DNA of 64,000 bases, from contig CBDBUY010000001.1 in NCBI GenBank assembly GCA_965212145.1, forward strand, positions 248,001 to 312,000, in the 5' to 3' direction. Made by a program: the position numbers and the translations under genes. Source of the stretch: JAAEPI01 sp965212145. GTDB taxonomy: Bacteria > Bacteroidota > Bacteroidia > Cytophagales > Cyclobacteriaceae. Under the pieces are notes generated by a model, which saw only the letters and a program-made list of their open reading frames with translations, made no database searches and had not been told where the DNA came from. Of this stretch, positions 32,671 to 39,812 are shown one piece after another; the first letter of the stretch is position 1, and each line of letters starts with the position of its first letter.

Positions 32671-33132
32671 ATGAGAACATCAATTCTATTTATCGCCATC
32701 CTAATAGGCTCAGTTACTTACGGGCAAGAGCTGATTAGCTCCTCAGGTTCGACTGTCGGCAATTCAAACGTTCAACTGAGTTTCAGCCTGGGCGAATTGA
32801 ACATTGCCACAAATTCCAATTCGGGCATGAGCCTGACACAAGGGTTTCATCAGTCAAAACTAAGTCTCATCCCTTTGGCCACTGTCGAAGAATGGGGAAC
32901 TGAAATTTTTCCTAATCCTGCTCGAAACAATATTCAAATCCGGTTAAACGATCCTACAGGGCTATTACTGTCCATTCATGATCTCAACGGGCGAATTGTT
33001 CGACGGGCGGAGCTGAAAGAAAAAACGACTTCCATCAATTTGATGGGGTTGGGTGATGGAGCATATCAGATCCTCATTACCGATCCTAAAAATCAGAAAT
33101 CAGAGAATTACCTAATCGTAAAAAGAAAATGA
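32671..33132 (+). CDS. Small secreted protein with T9SS type A sorting domain
   Basis: A 153-residue protein. Residues 1-20 form a signal peptide (SILFIAILIGSVTYG). A central region (VQLSFSLGELNIATNS...LTQGFHQ) has the look of the short Bacteroidota proteins that end in a sorting domain. The C terminus is a type A T9SS sorting domain with FPNPARNNIQIRL and GAYQILITD and a basic KRK end. It would be exported by the type IX system and bound to or released from the surface. ATG at 32671 is preferred to a TTG 21 bases earlier. It overlaps the collagen-like gene by 4 bases. Confidence 0.85.
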   Translation: MRTSILFIAILIGSVTYGQELISSSGSTVGNSNVQLSFSLGELNIATNSNSGMSLTQGFHQSKLSLIPLATVEEWGTEIFPNPARNNIQIRLNDPTGLLLSIHDLNGRIVRRAELKEKTTSINLMGLGDGAYQILITDPKNQKSENYLIVKRK

Positions 33133-35153
33133 AAAAGTCTTTATCTATCCTATTTATGGTCGCAGTGCTCCTAGTTGGAGCACAGGCGCCAGAGAATTTC
33201 AATTATCAAGCAGTGGTTCGAGATGCCGCCGGGGACATCTTACCCGATCAGCCCGTTGGTGTTCAAATGAGCATTCTTAACGGAAGCACTGAAGGTACCT
33301 TGATATATCAGGAAACTTTCAGTTTGACCACCAATGGCTTTGGTTTGATCAATCTTGAAATTGGTTCGGGTACTGTAGTGAGTGGAGACTTCAGTCTCAT
33401 CGACTGGTCAACGGGTGATTTCTTTTTAGAAACCGCCATTGATGCCTCCGGAGGGACCAATTATGTCGTACTGGGCACTAACCAATTACTCAGCGTTCCA
33501 TTCGCTATGTATGCTAAAACCTCCGGCAGTTCCCTTCCAGGCCCCCAAGGAGAGCAAGGGCCTCAGGGAGAAATTGGTGAACAAGGACCCGTGGGTCCTC
33601 AGGGAGAAACAGGACCTCAAGGCGCAAAAGGAGATCCGGGGGAACAGGGCATCCAAGGTGAAGTCGGCCCGATGGGTCCCCAAGGTGATCAGGGTATTCA
33701 GGGGCCTCAAGGAGAACAAGGACCACAAGGTATTCAAGGTGAAACAGGGTTGAAAGGCGCACAGGGAGAACAGGGAATTCAGGGAGAACAAGGCATACAA
33801 GGAATTAAGGGCGACAAGGGTGATCAAGGTGATGTCGGACCGATGGGTCCCCAAGGTGAGCAGGGTATTCAAGGGCCTCAAGGAGAACAAGGACCACAAG
33901 GTATTCAAGGTGAAACAGGATTGACAGGCGCACAGGGAGAACAAGGAATTCAGGGGGAACAAGGCATACAAGGAATTAAGGGCGACAAGGGTGATCAAGG
34001 TGATGTCGGCCCGATGGGTCCCCAAGGTGAGCAGGGTATTCAAGGTCCTCAAGGCGAACAAGGTCCTCAAGGAATTCAAGGAGAAATGGGTCAAACCGGA
34101 CCGCAGGGTGAGCAGGGACTTTCCGGTAATGATGGCCAGGATGGTGAAGCTATTTTGAATGGCAGCATTGACCCAACAAACGAAGGAGTGGAGGGCGATT
34201 TCTATTTGAATACGGCATCCAACCAATTATTCGGTCCGAAGACCGATGGCGTCTGGGGAAGCGGCGTTTCATTAGTTGGCCCTCAGGGTGAGCAGGGAAT
34301 CAAAGGAGACACAGGAGATCAGGGTGTTCAAGGTGATCCGGGTGCGCAAGGTGACCCTGGAACAGATGGAACGGACGGCAACACCGTTCATAGTGGGACC
34401 ACTGATCCGACAACTGAGGGAGTAGATGGCGACTTTTACATCAACACCAATTCGAATGAAATCTTTGGGCCAAAATCATCAGGCACATGGGGTCTGGGAA
34501 CCTCGTTAGTTGGCCCGCAAGGACCTCAAGGTCCTGCCGGTTCTGGGGGTGGATCCAGTGCTACGTACAGATGGGCAACTTTCAGCACATATTCGAATGG
34601 CATCAACCAATGGGCCTTCAACAATGACGCCAGTATGTTTGGAGGCGTAACGCCAAGTAATTGGACTGATGCCTCTGCAACTGCTAATGCCATGTCTCCA
34701 GACAAAGATGTCCTGCGCACCCTTTTTCAGAGAAAGGGATATTCCAGCTCTGGAAATGCCATGATCATTAATGACGAATATGCCAGTTTTTCATCGACGA
34801 ATGGAAGAGTTGCAATGGTACTTTTCAGGATTCGAAACAACACCGGATCAGCAATAACCTGGAGACCGAATTTTTGGTATTCATGTTATTCCAGTTGGGG
34901 CGAAAGAGCGTCTGTAGCTCTAAACGGCAGTTTACTTATGAACGAGACCACCACCGGAAATAGGATAGTTTCTATCACAATTCCTCCATCAAGAACAAGC
35001 ACAGTCATTTTTGTTTCCACATCATCACACCCTTCCAGCAGCACGGGCGTGCGACTGACCAGAATAGGTTTTACTCACAACACCCTAAACCTGCCTGCGG
35101 GATTGGAATTTATTGACGATCTTGATACAGCTACTGGTGGATGGGAGCAGTAA
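33129..35153 (+). CDS. Collagen-like Gly-X-Y repeat surface protein
   Basis: A 674-residue exported protein. After the signal peptide, residues 20-135 form the N-terminal domain common in Bacteroidota fibre proteins (PENFNYQAVVRDAAG...QLLSVPFAMYAK). Collagen-like G-X-Y triplets run over residues 136-339, 383-417 and 463-474. Two copies of a 45-residue linker (DPTNEGVEGDFYLNT; DPTTEGVDGDFYINT) separate them. Residues 475-674 make a unique C-terminal domain ending GGWEQ. It likely forms trimeric fibres with a globular tip. No sorting domain is seen on it. It is co-transcribed with the small T9SS protein. Confidence 0.85.
   Translation: MKKSLSILFMVAVLLVGAQAPENFNYQAVVRDAAGDILPDQPVGVQMSILNGSTEGTLIYQETFSLTTNGFGLINLEIGSGTVVSGDFSLIDWSTGDFFLETAIDASGGTNYVVLGTNQLLSVPFAMYAKTSGSSLPGPQGEQGPQGEIGEQGPVGPQGETGPQGAKGDPGEQGIQGEVGPMGPQGDQGIQGPQGEQGPQGIQGETGLKGAQGEQGIQGEQGIQGIKGDKGDQGDVGPMGPQGEQGIQGPQGEQGPQGIQGETGLTGAQGEQGIQGEQGIQGIKGDKGDQGDVGPMGPQGEQGIQGPQGEQGPQGIQGEMGQTGPQGEQGLSGNDGQDGEAILNGSIDPTNEGVEGDFYLNTASNQLFGPKTDGVWGSGVSLVGPQGEQGIKGDTGDQGVQGDPGAQGDPGTDGTDGNTVHSGTTDPTTEGVDGDFYINTNSNEIFGPKSSGTWGLGTSLVGPQGPQGPAGSGGGSSATYRWATFSTYSNGINQWAFNNDASMFGGVTPSNWTDASATANAMSPDKDVLRTLFQRKGYSSSGNAMIINDEYASFSSTNGRVAMVLFRIRNNTGSAITWRPNFWYSCYSSWGERASVALNGSLLMNETTTGNRIVSITIPPSRTSTVIFVSTSSHPSSSTGVRLTRIGFTHNTLNLPAGLEFIDDLDTATGGWEQ
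33663..34120 (+). repeat. 171-bp tandem repeat coding for 19 Gly-X-Y triplets
   Basis: Near-identical units begin at GTCGG followed by CCGATGGGTCCCCAAGG at 33663, 33834 and 34005, a period of 171 bases (57 codons). The third unit is partial and diverges after about 34100. Copies 1 and 2 differ by a few bases. This allows copy-number change by slippage or recombination, which would alter fibre length in steps of 19 triplets. Confidence 0.85.
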
Positions 35154-35237
35154 ACCATTGATTTAAAAACTTACTAAATTGAAGATTAAGCCGATTTGAG
35201 CTTTAATAAAAAATAACCAACCAAAATCAAATTTCTT

Positions 35238-35639
35238 ATGGGAAAGCAACTCATTCCGCACGTGGCATCAACTCATTTCAAGAGGCGTGGTGTCGTTTAC
35301 ACAGGCTTTAGCATCATTTTTTGGATGCCCAACAACAGTAGAAAGGTTTTTATAAAAAAAGTTGTAGATGTTCCCGGAAGAACAATCCACTGCGACTTCA
35401 GTTTGAAACCCAAATCGGGATATATCGAGGTTAATGACATAGAGTGGGCGGATACCCCTTCTAAAGGCCAATTTGGGCATTTTTTTATAGAATTTGCTAA
35501 GGATGAAGATTTGCCGGAGAAATTAAAGATGGATTTTATTATTGGAACCATTGACACCAAAGAAAACAATGAGCATCTCGAGAAAAAACCAGAGGGAATA
35601 AAATTGCACAATGGAAAAATTCATTACCCGGATAACTAA
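35238..35639 (+). CDS. Hypothetical protein with C-terminal LHNGxxHxP motif
   Basis: A 133-residue protein that I do not recognise. It has no signal peptide. The predicted secondary structure is mostly beta strands (GVVYTGFSIIFWMP, RKVFIKKVVDVPG, GYIEVNDIEWAD). It ends with the motif KLHNGKIHYPDN. The next gene's product contains ELHNGTVHRP near its own end, and the 13 bases AATTGCACAATGG are identical in both genes. The shared motif suggests a common partner or a short duplication. No function can be assigned. Confidence 0.7.
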   Translation: MGKQLIPHVASTHFKRRGVVYTGFSIIFWMPNNSRKVFIKKVVDVPGRTIHCDFSLKPKSGYIEVNDIEWADTPSKGQFGHFFIEFAKDEDLPEKLKMDFIIGTIDTKENNEHLEKKPEGIKLHNGKIHYPDN

Positions 35640-35652
35640 TAAAATTTAAAAG

Positions 35653-36207
35653 ATGAAAACGATCAAATTTATAGCGGTAGCACTGTTGATTAGTAGCTGT
35701 GGATATGGTTCCAAGATTAAAAAAGTAGATTCTAAAGTTGATGCGTTGGACGTGCGATTGACTGATTTGGAGAACGCTTCTTCGAAACTGCCTCCAAGCA
35801 CTATTCTTAATCATTTTTTTGTTCCTCATGTGACCGTTGGGCATACCTTAGAAAACACAGACCAACTTTATTACTCATTAATGACTCTTGTGAAAAAGCA
35901 AACCAATGTTTGGTGCGAACAAAGGCCCGATGGTGTGCTGGTGATTTCAACAAAAGACTCTTCACTTGGCGATCAACTTGGGAAATGGAAAACTGCAGTG
36001 GGGTCTGAGTATGTCCTTCTAATTGATACACTATGGATCAATTCAAGCTTCATGAATGAAAAGGAGCCATTGACCGGATCTATTAAGGTGGTAGTCGACA
36101 ATGAAGGTGAGCCGGATTACCATACGCACACACACCCAATGGAATTGCACAATGGGACCGTTCATCGCCCGCTAACCATAGAAGAAATCAAATCAATACT
36201 TGAGTGA
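35653..36207 (+). CDS. Hypothetical lipoprotein with HTHTHP and LHNGxxHxP motifs
   Basis: A 184-residue protein with a lipoprotein signal (FIAVALLISSC). A short coiled-coil-like segment follows (KKVDSKVDALDVRLTDLENA). The C-terminal part contains DYHTHTHP, possibly metal binding, and then ELHNGTVHRPLTIEEIK. The LHNG motif is shared with the preceding gene. It overlaps the sensor kinase gene by 4 bases, so it may act with that two-component system, for example as an envelope input. The family is not recognised. Confidence 0.7.
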   Translation: MKTIKFIAVALLISSCGYGSKIKKVDSKVDALDVRLTDLENASSKLPPSTILNHFFVPHVTVGHTLENTDQLYYSLMTLVKKQTNVWCEQRPDGVLVISTKDSSLGDQLGKWKTAVGSEYVLLIDTLWINSSFMNEKEPLTGSIKVVVDNEGEPDYHTHTHPMELHNGTVHRPLTIEEIKSILE

Positions 36208-37838
36208 GGAAAATTTTTCTCGGTTTGTTCTTGTTGATCATTGCATCATTAACAAATGCACAGGTACCTAATGAATCCTTAATCCAGGCAAAAGAACTTG
36301 CAAATAACTTTCAATACGAAGAGGCCATTGAGCTGCTGCATGCCGTTATCGAAAATGCCAGGAAAGAAGGTAAAGATTCTTTGTTGGGCCATGCATACAT
36401 ACGCCTTGGCACAATCTTTTGTGATACTGACAAGATCGATATTGGGTTAGAATACTATAAAAATGCTCAAGTTTTAGGACGAAAACTTGCTGACAATCAC
36501 ATGCTTGCTATGGCAGAATATGGCCTTGCAGCAGCCTATCAAACTCTTAGAAAATTTGATTCTGCAGTTTCATACTATTCAAAAGTGATTCCCTACTTCC
36601 AAAACAGAGATAGTGTGACTCTCAGCTACCTGTATAGTAATCTTTCATTACTAAATTTTCACCAAGGTGATTTAAAACAGATGCAAAGTTATTCTCGGCA
36701 AGCTCTTAATATTCAAATCAAGCTCAAGGATTCATACGGGTCAGCTGCCTCTTACTCAAATTTGGCTCTTTACGAACACAAAAACGGAAATTATCAAAAG
36801 GCTATCGAATACTACAAGGCAAGTGCCAAGCACTATTTAGATGTGGATTTCAAAAAGGGCTACAGTGAATCCATCCGGTCCCTGGCTAATGTTTATCGTC
36901 AGGCCAGTATCATAGATAGCGCTGCGCGATATTTTTTCATCTACGACTCCATTGGGTTAGATCTCTTCCATCAAGACTATCAAGACAAAATCCTCGAGCT
37001 GGAAACTAAATACAACACCGCCGAACTTGAGCGTGATAACGCCCTTCAGGAAGCCGAACTGGAAGAAAGCCATAAACAGCTCACAATTTTGATTGCGGTA
37101 ATTTTAATCCTTGCTGTATTAGCCTCTGGAGGCTATTACTTGATTGAACAACGAAGAAAACGCATTAAGGCCATCTCGGATCAAAAAATAAAAGACCTCC
37201 TTCAATCACAGGAAATGGAAACCGCCTATGCCCTACTTGACGGTCAGGATCAGGAGCGAAAACGGATAGCTGCCGAATTGCACGACAACCTTGGTAGTAT
37301 TCTTGTCTCGTTAAACATGTTCGCAGATTCTTTGACCGCTAAATCTGATGATCCTAAAATGCAGGAAATAGCTGAGCGGATTAGTAAAACATCCAAGGAG
37401 GCCAACGAAACTGTTCGACAAATCTCTCATAGTTTGGATACTGGTCTGTTAAAACACTTCGGGCTGAAAGCAGCTATTTCACAATTGGCCGAGGCAATCG
37501 AAATGTCCAAAAACATCAAAGTAGACCTTCACTTGAATGTTGAGGATGTGTTTAATAACGAAATCGGTTTGGAACTTTACCGGATGATTCAGGAGCTCTT
37601 CAATAATGCCCTAAAACATGCTGATTGTAGCACGGTTCGACTTGAGCTCAATCAAATCGACAACAGCCTAAACTTAATCTTTGAAGATAATGGCAAAGGA
37701 TTCGATGTAACTCAAAGCAAACGTGGAATGGGGCTTAGCAACCTTGAAACGCGTGCAGAAAAGTTAGGTGGTGAACTGAAGATTGACTCCAAGCAAGGCA
37801 GAGGCAGTACCTTTATTATTGAAATTCAAGAACTATGA
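36204..37838 (+). CDS. TPR-containing sensor histidine kinase (HisKA_3/NarL type)
   Basis: A 544-residue sensor with a signal peptide (IFLGLFLLIIASLTNA) and about six tetratricopeptide repeats (for example HAYIRLGTIFCDTDKIDIGLEYY, SNLALYEHKNGNYQKAIEYY) in the periplasm. A coiled coil and one membrane helix (LTILIAVILILAVLASGGYY) follow. The cytoplasmic part has HisKA_3 with His near residue 359 (RIAAELHDNLGS), then HATPase motifs NNALKHAD, DNGKGFD and GMGLSNL. The start is GTG. It overlaps the LuxR-type regulator by 4 bases. Confidence 0.92.
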   Translation: MRKIFLGLFLLIIASLTNAQVPNESLIQAKELANNFQYEEAIELLHAVIENARKEGKDSLLGHAYIRLGTIFCDTDKIDIGLEYYKNAQVLGRKLADNHMLAMAEYGLAAAYQTLRKFDSAVSYYSKVIPYFQNRDSVTLSYLYSNLSLLNFHQGDLKQMQSYSRQALNIQIKLKDSYGSAASYSNLALYEHKNGNYQKAIEYYKASAKHYLDVDFKKGYSESIRSLANVYRQASIIDSAARYFFIYDSIGLDLFHQDYQDKILELETKYNTAELERDNALQEAELEESHKQLTILIAVILILAVLASGGYYLIEQRRKRIKAISDQKIKDLLQSQEMETAYALLDGQDQERKRIAAELHDNLGSILVSLNMFADSLTAKSDDPKMQEIAERISKTSKEANETVRQISHSLDTGLLKHFGLKAAISQLAEAIEMSKNIKVDLHLNVEDVFNNEIGLELYRMIQELFNNALKHADCSTVRLELNQIDNSLNLIFEDNGKGFDVTQSKRGMGLSNLETRAEKLGGELKIDSKQGRGSTFIIEIQEL

Positions 37839-38452
37839 GCATTATAAAAGTTCTTTTGGCGGATGATCACCAGATTGTTTTGGATGGTCTTAAAATGATT
37901 CTCGATGCTAATGAGCAGATCACAGTGGTCGGTGAAGCTGAGAACGGAGTGAAAGTTCTTGAATTCCTGGAAAAGAATTACGTAGACATAGTTGTCTTGG
38001 ATATTAACATGCCTGAGATGGACGGCATCCGATGCTCCAAAAAAATAAAAGAGAAATTTCCCCATGTGAAAATTATCATTCTGACGATGTACGCGCAGAA
38101 ATCATTTATACAGGAGATTGTACAAATTGGTATTGACGGTTGCCTAATCAAGAACAACACTGGAAAAGAACTTGCTCAAGCGATTACAAGAGTACATTCG
38201 GGAATGTCATATTACGATCAGATTCAGAATTTCAATTCCGAGGATCAATCAGTAAAACAACATCAACTCACGGAGAGAGAATTGGACATTATTCGAGCTT
38301 TGTCAGAGGGATTGTCCAGCAGTCAGATTGGCGAAAAGCTCTTTATTTCGGAGCATACAGTGAAAACTCACCGCAAAAACATCCTGAAGAAACTGGATAT
38401 TCACAACAGCGCAGAGCTTGTGCAGTACGCAATTAATAATAGCATCATTTGA
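37835..38452 (+). CDS. LuxR/NarL-type response regulator
   Basis: A 205-residue regulator. The receiver domain has ADDHQ, Asp56 (VVLDINMPEMDG) and a conserved Lys near IKNNTGKE. The C-terminal LuxR HTH reads LTERELDIIRALSEGLSSSQIGEKLFISEHTVKTHRKNILKKLDIHN. It is the cognate partner of the overlapping TPR kinase. It may control the inserted gene block, but no binding site can be assigned with confidence. Confidence 0.93.
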   Translation: MSIIKVLLADDHQIVLDGLKMILDANEQITVVGEAENGVKVLEFLEKNYVDIVVLDINMPEMDGIRCSKKIKEKFPHVKIIILTMYAQKSFIQEIVQIGIDGCLIKNNTGKELAQAITRVHSGMSYYDQIQNFNSEDQSVKQHQLTERELDIIRALSEGLSSSQIGEKLFISEHTVKTHRKNILKKLDIHNSAELVQYAINNSII

Positions 38453-38499
38453 TTAAACTTATTTTGAAATCAAGCGCTGTTTTTCACTAAGCATTTCTC

Positions 38500-38507
38500 T
38501 ATATTTG
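38500..38507 (+). promoter_or_regulatory. Putative rplS promoter -7 box
   Basis: TATATTTG matches TAnnTTTG and is followed by CACTCC, as in the rpsP promoter. It lies 70 bases before the rplS ATG. The -33 element is unclear. It would let rplS be expressed apart from the split ribosomal operon. Confidence 0.6.
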
Positions 38508-38576
38508 CACTCCTTTTTAAAATCTGAAGCTGAGAAAGCGTAGGATTCTTTCAAAATCACTCAGAAGAGTAAAGAA

Positions 38577-38933
38577 ATGAGACAAGACATTGCAGAGATC
38601 GTGAGAGGTGAGTACACCGAACTTAGAAACAGTTATCCTGAGTTCGGAGCTGGCGATACCATCAACGTACACTATAAAATTAAAGAAGGAAACAAGGAGC
38701 GTATCCAGCAGTTTCAAGGAACTGTCCTTCAAGTAAAAAACAAGAGCACGAACGGCGAAACCTTCACCGTAAGAAAAGTTTCAGGTGGAATTGCCGTAGA
38801 AAGAATCTTTCCATTCTTGACTCCTAACATCGACAAGATCGAGGTGCTAAGAAGAGGTAAGGTTAGAAGAGCAAGACTCTTCTACCTACGAGACAGAAAA
38901 GGGAAAGCTGCTCGAATCAAAGAGAAATTATAA
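38577..38933 (+). CDS. rplS: 50S ribosomal protein L19
   Basis: A 118-residue L19 with FGAGDTINVHYKIKEGNKERIQQFQGTV, the SGGIAVERIFP motif and the basic RRGKVRRARLFYLR end. Length matches E. coli L19 (115). It is separated from trmD by about 6 kb of unrelated genes, has its own promoter and is followed by an intrinsic terminator. Confidence 0.96.
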   Translation: MRQDIAEIVRGEYTELRNSYPEFGAGDTINVHYKIKEGNKERIQQFQGTVLQVKNKSTNGETFTVRKVSGGIAVERIFPFLTPNIDKIEVLRRGKVRRARLFYLRDRKGKAARIKEKL

Positions 38934-38956
38934 TCGAAAGATTTTATCCGATATTA

Positions 38957-38986
38957 GCCATCCCATTCAGTTGGGGTGGCTTTTTT
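38957..38986 (+). terminator. Rho-independent terminator after rplS
   Basis: GCCATCCCA and TGGGGTGGC pair (with one G-T) around a short loop, followed directly by TTTTTT. It lies 23 bases after the rplS stop and just before the dapF ATG. Confidence 0.85.
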
Positions 38987-38991
38987 CATTT

Positions 38992-39759
38992 ATGGAACTG
39001 ACATTTTCAAAATATCAAGGCACTGGAAACGACTTCATCCTGATCGACAATCGAGATGATGTCTTTCCGGCATCAACTGAGCTGATCACCAAACTCTGTG
39101 GTCGTAAATTCGGCATTGGGTCTGATGGCTTGATTTTGATTGAGAATCATGACGAGCTGGATTACCGAATGGTCTTTTTCAATCCCGACGGTTCAAAAAG
39201 TCTTTGCGGAAACGGCAGTCGATGCGGATTCGCTTTTGCACAAAAACTTGGAATAGTTAATACAAAAGGCACGTTCGAAACAACAGATGGCATTCATCAT
39301 GCAAGCCAGGAAAATGGAGACATTCGATTCAGCCTTTTCGATGTTACCGTGCCAGAGGAAATTGGTAAAGACCGTTACATCAACACCGGATCGCCCCATC
39401 ATGTTAAAATAGTTGACAATCTGGATCTGATAGATGTGATCGAAGAGGGTCGAAAAATTCGACACTCGAAAAGGTACATCGGACAAAATGGCACAAACGT
39501 CAACTTTGCACAACTCTTGCAGGACATGGTGAAGGTTCGGACGTACGAACGTGGTGTCGAAAATGAGACACTCTCATGTGGCACAGGAGTGACAGCAGTG
39601 GCTCTGGTAGCGTCAGAATTTGGGTACGAGTCCCCGGTCAAAATTGAAACGGCAGGGGGCCGATTAACAGTTGAATTTGAAAAAGATCAGAACACCTTCA
39701 AGAACATTTGGCTCTCCGGGCCTGCGACTCATGTTTTTGATGGAAGCATCGAAATCTGA
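38992..39759 (+). CDS. dapF: Diaminopimelate epimerase
   Basis: A 255-residue enzyme interconverting LL- and meso-diaminopimelate for lysine and peptidoglycan. The two catalytic cysteines are in SLCGNGSRC and TLSCGTGVTAVAL. The N terminus reads FSKYQGTGNDFILID. ATG at 38992 is preferred because an upstream start at 38971 would lie inside the rplS terminator. This places the start about 6 bases after the T-run, so the promoter must lie upstream, or readthrough supplies it. Confidence 0.94.
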   Translation: MELTFSKYQGTGNDFILIDNRDDVFPASTELITKLCGRKFGIGSDGLILIENHDELDYRMVFFNPDGSKSLCGNGSRCGFAFAQKLGIVNTKGTFETTDGIHHASQENGDIRFSLFDVTVPEEIGKDRYINTGSPHHVKIVDNLDLIDVIEEGRKIRHSKRYIGQNGTNVNFAQLLQDMVKVRTYERGVENETLSCGTGVTAVALVASEFGYESPVKIETAGGRLTVEFEKDQNTFKNIWLSGPATHVFDGSIEI

Positions 39760-39782
39760 TTCATCTCCGACCTCCTTTTATA

Positions 39783-39790
39783 TAACTTTG
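39783..39790 (+). promoter_or_regulatory. Putative secA promoter -7 box
   Basis: TAACTTTG is a perfect TAnnTTTG match 23 bases before the secA ATG. A convincing -33 TTG is not visible in the preceding CT-rich stretch. Confidence 0.5.
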
Positions 39791-39812
39791 AAATCTTAAT
39801 TTTTTACAAGGT

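Noticed and set aside
33486..34226. 246-residue open frame on the minus strand, with Leu/Thr/Ser repeats
   Set aside because: It is the antisense of the collagen-like 171-bp repeats. Periodic DNA keeps the frame open. No signal peptide, family motif or sensible start is present.
35154..35237. Possible terminator after the collagen-like gene
   Set aside because: AAGC...GCTT gives only a 4-bp stem with an interrupted A/T stretch. Too weak to support.
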